Source: an uncultured Chitinophaga sp. (GTDB lineage Bacteria; Bacteroidota; Bacteroidia; Chitinophagales; Chitinophagaceae). Taken from it: 64,000 nucleotides of DNA. Of the stretch, positions 25,953 to 34,658 are shown piece after piece. A program made the translations under genes and the position numbers. The DNA lies in NCBI RefSeq assembly GCF_937898475.1, contig NZ_CALEJS010000012.1, forward strand, positions 62,001-126,000, given 5' to 3'. The notes beneath the pieces are model-generated. The model had not been told where the DNA came from, made no database searches, and saw nothing but the letters and a program-made list of their open reading frames with translations. Position 1 is the first letter of the stretch. Every line of letters begins with the position of its first letter.

Positions 25953-26387
25953 TTATATTTTATTTGCTAATGCGCGTATCCGTAACAGGTCATAGGGAGC
26001 AGGTGCCCCAAGGAAAAACCAGAGGGCCAGTACAGCATCACATACTGCGCAGCCGGCAGAAGAGCTGGGGCTGAATGGTACAATGGGATTGCCGTACAGG
26101 TGATGTACAATATCCCAGCAGCTATGCATTATCCAGCCGATACCGATAAAATAATAATGCCGCAGACCTTTATAAGCTATGAAGGCAGCCACGGAGCAAT
26201 AGGCAAATTCCCAGCCTCCCAATCCGCCGCTGAGATATGCGGCGCCTGCCCCGCCTACCATAATAGCGTTAAATTTCTGTCTTTCAGGTTCTTTTATTAA
26301 AGAGGAGAGAAGGATATAGATCATGGCGATCACTACGGCTATTCCCCCGTTCAGCATAGTGAATTCCGGATGAAGTTGTGTTCCCAT
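25953..26387 (-). CDS. DUF6010-family membrane protein
   Basis: A 144-residue membrane protein with the conserved DUF6010 core FIGIGWIMHSCWDIVHHLYGNPIVPF, then SSSAGCAVCDAVLALWFFLGAP. The conserved His, Cys and Asp residues hint at metal binding, but no role is established. It begins 69 bases after the AraC-type regulator gene and is followed after three bases by the next membrane protein, forming a compact operon. Confidence 0.8.
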   Translation of the reverse strand: MGTQLHPEFTMLNGGIAVVIAMIYILLSSLIKEPERQKFNAIMVGGAGAAYLSGGLGGWEFAYCSVAAFIAYKGLRHYYFIGIGWIMHSCWDIVHHLYGNPIVPFSPSSSAGCAVCDAVLALWFFLGAPAPYDLLRIRALANKI

Positions 26388-26456
26388 TTGTTCTTCTTTT
26401 TGCTGTGCAAAGCTCCGAACAAGGGGCGCTCATTGTTAGGACAGACAGTGGGATTT

Positions 26457-27371
26457 TTAGGACTTTTCAATCCTTGCCCGGAACTCGGATGGTGTAAGGC
26501 CCTCGTACTTTTTAAACAGTCTTGTAAAATAGGATTGATCGTCTATGCCTACTTCAGCAGCTATCTCGCTGATAGAAAAGCGGGTCTGGCTTAACAACAC
26601 CTTGGCTTCCAGCACAATGGTCTCGTCTATCCATTTACCAGGCGATTTGCCGGTGATCATCTTCACCGTTTTGTTCAGGTGATTGGGAGAGATGTTCAGT
26701 AAGGCCGCATAGTCGCTTACCAGGTGGTGCTGACGGATGTTGGCGAACAGCAGGGCTTTGAACCGGTTGGTAAGATTAACCGCCATGGTCTGTGTACTGG
26801 CAGATACCGGCTGATAGGCAGTATTAGCTTCGCAGAGCAGGGCAATAAAATAGGGTTGAATGATATTCGGGGTATTGAGCCCGTTTTGCGTGTATTCATG
26901 CAGTATGCGCCTGAAAAGGTGTAATATGAACCTGGATGTTTGCTGCGGAAGCACAATGCGCGGATTGCCCCATACCTGCAGGAACTCAAAATCTTTCAGC
27001 AGCTCGCTACCCCCGAATTTACCGGTAAGTATATCTTCATGGAAAGAACAGAGATAGCCTTTGTTTACATCATTCTCGCCAAAAGAAAAAACCTGGCCGG
27101 CCGGCACGAACAACATCTGGTCTTTATGGATGGTATAGGATTCGCTGCCGATCTTCATATTAGCTTCCCCCGAAGTCAGGTACAGGCAGGAGTGGGTAAG
27201 CGACCTGCTGGCAGGCACCGCCTTTGTTACATGCCGGTACATTTCTTCCAGTTTTACAACCAGGAACTTTTCGTAACCTGCTTTCATAAGGCCCATCAGC
27301 TCATCAGAAGGCATGAACCGGGGAAGAAAGGAGGTTGGGTCATAAACATTGATCTTGCTTTTACTGCGCAT
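26457..27371 (-). CDS. AraC-family transcriptional regulator
   Basis: A 304-residue regulator. The N-terminal cupin-like sensing part (about 20-170) has YTIHKDQMLFVPAGQVFSF; the C-terminal double helix-turn-helix (about 205-302) has YAALLNISPNHLNKTVKMITGKSP and FSISEIAAEVGIDDQSYFTRLFKKYEGLTPSEFR. First gene of the run with the three small membrane proteins, which are its likely targets. The GH95 fucosidase gene is divergent from it, 197 bases away, so it could also act there. Effector unknown. Confidence 0.9.
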   Translation of the reverse strand: MRSKSKINVYDPTSFLPRFMPSDELMGLMKAGYEKFLVVKLEEMYRHVTKAVPASRSLTHSCLYLTSGEANMKIGSESYTIHKDQMLFVPAGQVFSFGENDVNKGYLCSFHEDILTGKFGGSELLKDFEFLQVWGNPRIVLPQQTSRFILHLFRRILHEYTQNGLNTPNIIQPYFIALLCEANTAYQPVSASTQTMAVNLTNRFKALLFANIRQHHLVSDYAALLNISPNHLNKTVKMITGKSPGKWIDETIVLEAKVLLSQTRFSISEIAAEVGIDDQSYFTRLFKKYEGLTPSEFRARIEKS

Positions 27372-27568
27372 GGATAGAACGTATGCTGATTCTTACGGAA
27401 ATTTCCAACTGACCGGTAAAATTAGGGTTTTAGCTTTATTTTGTGTGGATATGAATTAACATACACTGTCCAACCATAAAACGGAGAATAGTATAATCCA
27501 TCAACATAGCAGATTTGTCTATTTCCTGTTCAACATGCAGAGGATAGTTTTACCCTGAATTCCCGGAT

Positions 27569-29926
27569 ATGAACTGTAAACAAGCAATGACTTTTAGGCG
27601 ACTGATCATTCTTCCCTTATTACTGCTGACGCCTGGCGCCGTATCTTTCGCGCAGCAGCAGCCCCTGCGTTTATGGTATGACAAACCAGCCGCTGTATGG
27701 GAGGCCACCCTGCCGCTGGGTAATGGCCGTTTGGGTATGATGCCTGATGGAGGAGTGAATGCAGAAAAGATTGTGCTGAATGATATCACCCTTTGGTCGG
27801 GCGCCCCGCAGGATGCCAATAATTACGAAGCCTATAAACTGCTGCCGCAGATCAGGCAGTTGCTGGCAGAAGGCCGTAATAACGAGGCCCAGGACATTAT
27901 GGATAAATCCTTTACCTGTACCGGGAAGGGATCTGCAGATGTGCCCTTTGGTTGCTTCCAGACCCTGGGCAACCTGGAGCTGCGCTATGATTACAAGGGA
28001 GTGGCGGATAGTAATATCGCTTTTACTGATTACGAAAGAGAATTGTCCCTGAATACCGCCCTGGCAAAGACTACCTTTAAAGTGAACGGAGTTACTTATA
28101 CCCGGGAGTATTTTACCAGCTTTGGGGATGATGTAGGTTTGGTGCGGCTCAGGGCTTCCCGTCCGGGACAGCTGAACCTGCAGATTACCATGAACCGCCC
28201 TGAAAGGGCCACCATAAGCACAGCGGGTAACGTACTGCAGATGAATGGCCAGCTGGCCAGCGGTACAGACCAACCAGGCATGCAATACCTGGGGCAGGTA
28301 ACGGCCCGGCTTAACGGCGGACGGTTAACTACAGATCATCATTCACTGTTCATCAAAGATGCTACGGAGGTGCTCATTGTTGTTTCGATGGGCACTGATT
28401 TCCGTAGCCCGCGTTTTAAGGAACGTGTACAGCAGCTGCTGGCTGCTGCTGTGAAAAAGCCTTATGCTGTGCAGCTGCAGGAGCATACCACCAATTATCA
28501 GAAACTGTTCAACCGCCTGCATCTGCAGCTGGGCGCCACCAGTGCAGACCAGCTGACTACCGACAAAAGACTGGCTGCTTTCCAGGAGCACCCGGAAGCA
28601 GATGATGCCTTGTCTGCACTATTTCTCCAGTTTGGCAGGTACCTCAGTATCAGCAGTACAAGAGTTGGACTGTTGCCGCCAAACCTGCAGGGCCTGTGGG
28701 CCAACCAGATCCAGACGCCCTGGAATGGCGATTACCACCTGGACGTAAATGTGCAGATGAATCACTGGCCGGTGGAAGTGACCAACCTCTCCGAGCTGAA
28801 CCTACCACTGGCAGCGCTGGTAAAGGGATTGATCGAACCCGGACAACGTACTGCCAAAGCCTATTACAATGCAGAGGGATGGGTAGCCCACGTGATCACT
28901 AACATATGGGGATTTACAGAACCGGGAGAAAGCGCTTCCTGGGGCATTACCAAATCGGGCTCCGGCTGGTTGTGTAACAATCTCTGGGAACACTATGCAT
29001 TCAGTAACGACAAAGCATACCTCGCCGATATTTATCCCGTACTGAAAGGGGCGGCACAATTTTACAGCAGCATGCTGGTGAAAGATCCGCATACAGGCTG
29101 GCTGGTAACATCGCCATCCTCCTCGCCGGAAAATTCTTTCCTGCTGCCTGATGGAAAATCTGCCAGTATTTGTAACGGGCCCACCATCGATAACCAGATC
29201 GTACGGGAACTATTCACCAACGTGATCACTGCATCCAGGGAACTGGGGAAAGATGATGACTTCCGCAAAAAACTGGAAGCGCAGCTGCTGCAGATCCCAC
29301 CGGCGGGCATAGTAGGGAAGGACGGCCGCCTGATGGAGTGGCTGGAAGACTACCGGGAAACAGAACCGCATCACCGCCATCTATCGCATCTGTATGGTTT
29401 ATACCCGGCGCCTTTGATCACTCCCGACGCAACGCCAGATCTGGCGGAAGCCTGTAAGAAAACGCTGGAAGCGAGGGGAGACGATGGCCCCGGATGGTCT
29501 ATCGCCTATAAACAGCTTTTATGGGCCAGGCTGCACGATGGCAACCGCGCCTATAAACTATTTAAAGACCTGATGCGGCCAACGCTGAAAACCCATATCA
29601 ATTATGGCGGTGGAGGCGGTATCTATCCCAACCTCCTTTCTGCTGGTCCTCCCTTCCAGATAGATGCCAACTTTGGCGGTGAAGCGGCGCTGGCAGAAAT
29701 GCTGCTGCAAAGCCATGCCGGGTACATAGACCTGCTGCCCGCCATTCCTGATCAGTGGAAATCTTTTGGGACGGTTAAAGGACTGAAGGCCCGTGGAAAT
29801 ATGACCGTAGACATCAGCTGGAAGGATGGCCGTGTAACAGATTACCGTATTTCCTCAGCAGTTCCGCAGCAGGTAAAAGTAAAGGTGAACGGGGAGATGC
29901 AGCAAATTATGACGGCGAAAATTTAG
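27569..29926 (+). CDS. GH95 alpha-L-fucosidase, secreted
   Basis: A 785-residue exported glycosidase. Signal peptide LLLLTPGAVSFAQQ, N-terminal beta-sandwich beginning LRLWYDKPAAVWEATLPLGNG, an unmistakable GH95 opening, then the (alpha/alpha)6 catalytic barrel with NLQGLWANQIQTPWNGDYH and DVNVQMNHWPVEVTNLSEL (region of the water-activating Asn), RLMEWLEDYRETEPHHRHLSHLYGLYP (region of the acid Glu) and FQIDANFGGEAALAEMLLQ. Family reaction: inverting release of alpha-1,2-L-fucose (some members alpha-L-galactose). The GH36 gene follows in the same direction after about 50 bases, suggesting joint stripping of fucose and galactose caps from one glycan. Confidence 0.93.
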   Translation: MNCKQAMTFRRLIILPLLLLTPGAVSFAQQQPLRLWYDKPAAVWEATLPLGNGRLGMMPDGGVNAEKIVLNDITLWSGAPQDANNYEAYKLLPQIRQLLAEGRNNEAQDIMDKSFTCTGKGSADVPFGCFQTLGNLELRYDYKGVADSNIAFTDYERELSLNTALAKTTFKVNGVTYTREYFTSFGDDVGLVRLRASRPGQLNLQITMNRPERATISTAGNVLQMNGQLASGTDQPGMQYLGQVTARLNGGRLTTDHHSLFIKDATEVLIVVSMGTDFRSPRFKERVQQLLAAAVKKPYAVQLQEHTTNYQKLFNRLHLQLGATSADQLTTDKRLAAFQEHPEADDALSALFLQFGRYLSISSTRVGLLPPNLQGLWANQIQTPWNGDYHLDVNVQMNHWPVEVTNLSELNLPLAALVKGLIEPGQRTAKAYYNAEGWVAHVITNIWGFTEPGESASWGITKSGSGWLCNNLWEHYAFSNDKAYLADIYPVLKGAAQFYSSMLVKDPHTGWLVTSPSSSPENSFLLPDGKSASICNGPTIDNQIVRELFTNVITASRELGKDDDFRKKLEAQLLQIPPAGIVGKDGRLMEWLEDYRETEPHHRHLSHLYGLYPAPLITPDATPDLAEACKKTLEARGDDGPGWSIAYKQLLWARLHDGNRAYKLFKDLMRPTLKTHINYGGGGGIYPNLLSAGPPFQIDANFGGEAALAEMLLQSHAGYIDLLPAIPDQWKSFGTVKGLKARGNMTVDISWKDGRVTDYRISSAVPQQVKVKVNGEMQQIMTAKI

Positions 29927-29979
29927 AAATATCAGTACGAAACTATAAATTGGATACTCATTTCCGGAACTCTTACATC

Positions 29980-32166
29980 ATGCAGGCAAAAGTATATTTA
30001 ACCACGTTATCCGGTGTATTGCTGAGCGCCCAGTTTGCAATGGCGCAGCAGATCACCATTCCCGTTCAGACAGCACACCACGCACAGGTGTTGCAGGTAA
30101 CAGACAGTAAAGACCTTAACACCATCTATTTTGGTGAGAAGCTGGCCAACGACGCCGAGTATGCAATGGTGCAAAGTACCTACCGTCAGTCAGGCGATTA
30201 TACCAACCAGCTAAGCGCTGCTTATACACCGGCTGGCTCCCGCAGCCTGGCAGAACCTGCAATAGCAGTGACGCATGCAGACGGCAATAATTCCCTTGAT
30301 CTGAGATACGTCAATCATGAGCTGACAAAGGTAGATGACAACGTGTCCCTGTTGAAGATCCGCTTAAAAGACCCGGTTTATGATTTTGAAGTAACGCTTT
30401 TTTATAAAAGCTGGTTTAAGGAAGACGTAGTAGAGCAGTGGAGCGAAATACGCCACCGCGAAAAAGGCAATGTAGTGCTGCACAAGTTTGCATCTGCCAA
30501 TGTTCACCTGCAGGCGCCCGCTTACTGGCTTACGCAGTACCATGGCGACTGGGCCAAAGAAATGCAGCCAGAAGAATCTAGATTGACACACGGTATTAAA
30601 ACCCTGGACACCAAGCTGGGTACCCGCGCTAACCTCTTCCAGCCTTCTGTGTTCATGGTCTCCCTAGGCAAGCCCGCCACAGAAGATGAGGGTACTGTGT
30701 TGTACGGTGCAGTGGAATACAGTGGCAATTTCAGGGTAGACCTGGAACTGGACCCGCGGGATAATCTCCGCATTATCGCCGGTATCAACAATTACGCATC
30801 TGACTATACGCTGGCGCCTGATGAGGTATTCACTACACCTGCTTTCCTGTACACCTTTTCAGGCTCCGGTAAAGGTGATGCCAGCCGCAACCTGCATCGC
30901 TGGGCCAGGAACTATAAATTGCTGGATGGTAAGGGTGAAAGACTCACGCTGCTGAATAACTGGGAGTCTACCTATTTTGATTTTAACGAAGAAAAGCTGT
31001 TCGCCCTTTTTAAGGATACCAAAGCCCTGGGCGTAGATCTGTTCCTGCTGGACGATGGCTGGTTTGCCAACAAATATCCCCGGAACGACGATCATGCGGG
31101 ACTGGGCGACTGGCAGGAAAACAAGACCAAGCTGCCCAATGGCATTACTTCCCTGGTAAAACAGGCGCAGGCAGACGGCGTAAAGTTTGGTATCTGGGTA
31201 GAACCGGAAATGGTGAATCCCAAAAGCGAATTGTACGAGAAACATAAAGATTGGGTGATCCGTCAGCCGAAGAGAGAAGAACATTATTTCCGCAACCAGC
31301 TGGTGCTGGATCTGAGTAATCCACAGGTACAGGAGTTTGTGTTCAGGGTTATTGATGACCTCTTCACTAAAAGTCCGGATCTGGCCTATATCAAGTGGGA
31401 CTGCAATGCTGTGATCTATAATGCTTATTCTGCTCACCTGAAAAACCAGTCGCATTTCTTTATCGAATACATGCGCGGGCTGTATAAAGTATTGGAGCGC
31501 ATCCGCAAAAAGTACCCCACTGTGCCGATGATGTTATGCTCCGGTGGTGGCGGCCGTGTTGATTATGCCGCATTGCAATACTTTACTGAATTCTGGCCCA
31601 GTGATAACACGGATCCGCTGGAACGCATTTTTATGCAATGGGAGTATTCTTATTTCTATCCGGCTATCAGCAGTTCCAATCACGTAACAGACTGGGGCCG
31701 TCAGCCGCTGAAGTTCCGTACCGATGTGGCGATGATGGGCAAGCTGGGTTTTGATATTGTAGTGAGCAAACTGGGTGAGAACGATCTGAAGTATGCACAG
31801 CAGGCAGTAAAAACCTATGACGCAGTCAAACATATTATCTGGCAGGGCAACCAGTATCGCCTGGCAAATCCGCGTGAAGGCAGCGTGGCGTCTGTTCTGT
31901 ACCTGGATGAAAAGCAGTCTTCCGGCGTAATCTTCAACTACCTGGTGAACAACCGGTACGACGAAGGCAGTAAATTACCTATCCGCCTGAAAGGGCTTAA
32001 AGCCAGTGGAAAGTATAAGATAAAGGAAGTGAACCTTTATCCCGGTACAACATCTACCATTGATGCTGAAAAAGTATATTCCGGTGATTTTCTCATGAAA
32101 GTGGGCTTTAATCCCGATGTAAATAGCCGTCGTACCAGTGTGGTGCTTCAGATAGATGAGGTATAA
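29980..32166 (+). CDS. GH36 alpha-galactosidase, secreted
   Basis: A 728-residue exported enzyme; start at the ATG giving MQAKVYLTTLSGVLLSAQFAMAQ, a clear signal peptide (an upstream TTG extension was rejected). N-terminal beta-supersandwich, TIM barrel from about residue 320 (LLNNWESTYFDF, LFLLDDGWFANKYPRNDDHAGLGDW, FGIWVEPEMVNPKSELY), nucleophile D474 in AYIKWDCN, acid/base D542 in WPSDNTD, and a C-terminal beta-domain. All GH36 catalytic positions are present. Reaction: retaining hydrolysis of terminal alpha-galactosides. Likely periplasmic; paired with the GH95 gene. Confidence 0.95.
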   Translation: MQAKVYLTTLSGVLLSAQFAMAQQITIPVQTAHHAQVLQVTDSKDLNTIYFGEKLANDAEYAMVQSTYRQSGDYTNQLSAAYTPAGSRSLAEPAIAVTHADGNNSLDLRYVNHELTKVDDNVSLLKIRLKDPVYDFEVTLFYKSWFKEDVVEQWSEIRHREKGNVVLHKFASANVHLQAPAYWLTQYHGDWAKEMQPEESRLTHGIKTLDTKLGTRANLFQPSVFMVSLGKPATEDEGTVLYGAVEYSGNFRVDLELDPRDNLRIIAGINNYASDYTLAPDEVFTTPAFLYTFSGSGKGDASRNLHRWARNYKLLDGKGERLTLLNNWESTYFDFNEEKLFALFKDTKALGVDLFLLDDGWFANKYPRNDDHAGLGDWQENKTKLPNGITSLVKQAQADGVKFGIWVEPEMVNPKSELYEKHKDWVIRQPKREEHYFRNQLVLDLSNPQVQEFVFRVIDDLFTKSPDLAYIKWDCNAVIYNAYSAHLKNQSHFFIEYMRGLYKVLERIRKKYPTVPMMLCSGGGGRVDYAALQYFTEFWPSDNTDPLERIFMQWEYSYFYPAISSSNHVTDWGRQPLKFRTDVAMMGKLGFDIVVSKLGENDLKYAQQAVKTYDAVKHIIWQGNQYRLANPREGSVASVLYLDEKQSSGVIFNYLVNNRYDEGSKLPIRLKGLKASGKYKIKEVNLYPGTTSTIDAEKVYSGDFLMKVGFNPDVNSRRTSVVLQIDEV

Positions 32167-32218
32167 GGCGCAGCAGGCAAGTGCACCGCACCGTTGTGCT
32201 CATCCCCGTAATCACCGG

Positions 32219-32971
32219 TTAAGGCGCTGTAGTTAACATTTGCCTGGAAATGTTGATGGCCAGTGTATCCATTGGTTTAAGCCGGACGGTATCCTGTTTT
32301 ATGATCTGTTCATTCGGGATACTGTCTGTGCCGGACAGCTGGTGGATGATGTTCAGCAGGTAGGGGTGATCAGGGCGTACAACCAGGTAGCGTTGTGTAT
32401 TAACGATGACCCTGAAGTGGTCCTGCGGTTTTTGCAGACCCGTAATATCAAGATATAAATCAGTACCGGTTTCGGTGACAGGGCTGCGGCATACAATGAT
32501 AGCGCCTGTCTGCATTACAATATCCTGAACAATATTATTTTCCTGCAAGCGGTTAGCGGGCAATGCCAGCTGACTGAAATAGAGCAGCGGCGCCCGGTTG
32601 GGACCTGCTTTGTAGGGGTTTTTGTATTGCTGCTTTTGTTGCGCTTGTGCGGGTTCTGCCAGCAGCCGTAGAGCGGCTTTTTGATAGTGCGTATCAGCCG
32701 TATCGGTGTACCGGTTGATAGTGCCGCGCCTGGTGGTGATCGTATACTTTCCCTCCTGGTCTGTTACGGCGGCTGCCAGCGGTGTATCTTTAGCGGATGC
32801 GGGAACAGCCTGCAGTATGACATGGATGCCTGGTACCGGTTGCCTGCTTTGCTCGTCCAGTACCTGCCCACTGATGGTAACGGCAGAGGAGGGGGCCTGT
32901 TTACAGGCCTGTATGATAAAAAAGACCAGCAATACAGGTATTAAACGGGTATAGCAGCTTGATGTATACAT
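32219..32971 (-). CDS. Putative lipoprotein with carboxypeptidase-regulatory-like domain
   Basis: A 250-residue protein; start at the ATG giving MYTSSCYTRLIPVLLVFFIIQAC, with a lipobox before Cys23. Residues about 32-90 read VTISGQVLDEQSRQPVPGIHVILQ...YTITTRRG, an Ig-like carboxypeptidase-regulatory fold as found at the start of many Bacteroidota surface proteins. The rest is not recognised. Convergent with the GH36 gene and alone on its strand. Function unknown. Confidence 0.65.
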   Translation of the reverse strand: MYTSSCYTRLIPVLLVFFIIQACKQAPSSAVTISGQVLDEQSRQPVPGIHVILQAVPASAKDTPLAAAVTDQEGKYTITTRRGTINRYTDTADTHYQKAALRLLAEPAQAQQKQQYKNPYKAGPNRAPLLYFSQLALPANRLQENNIVQDIVMQTGAIIVCRSPVTETGTDLYLDITGLQKPQDHFRVIVNTQRYLVVRPDHPYLLNIIHQLSGTDSIPNEQIIKQDTVRLKPMDTLAINISRQMLTTAP

Positions 32972-33029
32972 GTGTTGCAAGATAAATAAAACCGGCGACT
33001 GCCACTATGATCATGGTTTTGGCCGTGGA

Positions 33030-34011
33030 TCAGTATGTGATCGTGAATTTGATTGGCTGCCGGACAACTGCAGGCGCTATTTTACCTCTTAGTTTTCCGG
33101 GCGTCCACCGGGGCATTAATGAAACTACGCGGATCGCTTCGGCATCCAGGGATCTTCCACTTCTCCCTCTATTTCAATATCGCCGACAGCTCCATCGGTG
33201 TTTATAACAAATTTTACAATGACGGTGCCGTCATATCCATTTTCCATTGCAATAACGGAATACCTGATTGTCTTTGTAAAAACTTTCCCCGGCCCTTATC
33301 TCCACCAGGGAAAACAGGCGCTTCCATCAGGTGGTCATAGGCAGCGCTTGTACCGTCATTGTCGAACCTGGTTCCTTTAACAAATTCCCCGTCTGCGTAT
33401 TCCTCTTCGTAATCCTTTAGCCCGTTTTTATGAAAGCCCAGCCAAAGACCATCCTTCTGCCCGTTCTTAATCGTACCTTTGCTCAGTACTATACCGGTTG
33501 TATCATCGCGCTGCTGGTAAAAACCATTGCCATTTACCACTTCCGGCAGACCCGTGCTGTCCCAGCTGTTATCCAGAGTAAAAACAAGTGGATCAGGGAT
33601 AGAATCACCCTTCAGCTGTGCATAGGTATATTGCTCCTTCATCTGGCCGTTATTGTAATATTCAGTCCACTGGCCTGTGGGTATGCCTCGTTTATACTGG
33701 CCCTTCTTCAAAGGCTGTTGTTTTTTGTTATACCAGGTACAGGGACCTTCAGGTATAAGGTAGTGCCTTGAGGAGGAGCCCATTTGGCGGAGCAGCACGC
33801 CACGAATGGTGTACTCGTTTACCTCATACCGGGTTCTTATAACATCCAAACCGGTAAATACTCTTACATACGCAGCTCCATCTTTGAACGGCAATTGGTT
33901 CCAGTTCTTATCATAATATTTATAGACAACACCATCGTTAGGACCGTCGTTCTGGGAAAGAACAGGTAATGAAAAGGTACAGCAGATTGCAAGGAGTAAG
34001 AAAAGTTTCAT
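33030..34011 (-). pseudogene. Frameshifted MORN-repeat / TonB C-terminal domain protein
   Basis: The first frame codes for 265 residues (to 33214): signal peptide, MORN_2/YwqK-type repeats (GPCTWYNKKQQPLKKGQYKRG, TGQWTEYYNNGQMKE, KNGQKDGLWLGFHKNGLKD) and then EAPVFPGGDKG, which usually opens a TonB C-terminal domain. The domain continues in a second frame (KTIRYSVIAMENGYDGTVIV ... EIEGEVEDP) and then in a third (DAEAIRVVSLMPRWTPGKL ... PIKFTITY, stop at 33030). Each switch needs one inserted base; candidate sites are the five-base A-run at 33278-33282 and GGG at 33149-33151. So the gene is either a recent two-hit pseudogene or holds sequencing errors. Intact relatives are periplasmic or membrane proteins of unknown role. 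Confidence 0.85.
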
Positions 34012-34042
34012 GATACAGGGATACAGATTTAATTCCGCAAAG

Positions 34043-34627
34043 TTAAACGGTTATTACCATACTCTCTATAAAATGAGTACACTCCGACTTAAATTCATCG
34101 CATAAATCCAGTATTATTGAAGTGCCTTGCCTGCTGGCATTGTCTTGAAGGATAGAAAAAATGCGTTTCGCTCTTTCGGGATCCAGCCCGCTCATGTTTA
34201 AAATAACATGGGGCGTCCGCGATAATGTAACCAGCAGCGCCAGCAGCTTCTGATCCCCGCTTATCAGGGACGACAGCTTCGTGCCCGGAGAAAACTCAGT
34301 GCTCTTATACATTTCTGCAATAGCAGGGCTGGAAGGATTGCCAGCCTTATGCACATAATCTTTTATGCTCACGGGAGAGAAGAGCCGTTTGAGAGATGTG
34401 CCCGGGCTGTAATCCACATAGGCAAAAGCAGGCGCAATATCGCTGGTCTGCCGTTTGATGTGATCCGCAAAGGAGGAAGTCAGCCAGGAGAATAGCGCGC
34501 CATGAGGCAGTTTGATTACTACAATATTACCCCTGGAAACGGTGAAAGAGGGGATAAGGACAGTGCCTAATTGTGTTTCGGGTATCAGTACAGGCATAGA
34601 TATTTTCCTGGCCTTCAAAGGTAACAT
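34043..34627 (-). CDS. Degenerate ABC-ATPase-like protein without Walker A
   Basis: A 194-residue protein from the ATG giving MLPLKARKISMPVL. Its layout follows an ABC ATPase: FTVSRGNIVVIKLPHGALFS stands where a Walker A loop should be but lacks GxxGxGK(S/T); SSLISGDQKLLALLVTLSRTPHVILNMSGLDP resembles signature, Walker B and D-loop, with the Asp-Glu pair of Walker B replaced; GTSIILDLCDEFKSECTHFIE follows the H-loop place without its His. ATP hydrolysis is therefore unlikely. The resemblance is my reading and not proven homology. Divergent from the esterase gene by 31 bases. Function unknown. Confidence 0.6.
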   Translation of the reverse strand: MLPLKARKISMPVLIPETQLGTVLIPSFTVSRGNIVVIKLPHGALFSWLTSSFADHIKRQTSDIAPAFAYVDYSPGTSLKRLFSPVSIKDYVHKAGNPSSPAIAEMYKSTEFSPGTKLSSLISGDQKLLALLVTLSRTPHVILNMSGLDPERAKRIFSILQDNASRQGTSIILDLCDEFKSECTHFIESMVITV

Positions 34628-34658
34628 ATTTTGTATATTACTATTAAATAGAGCAGAA

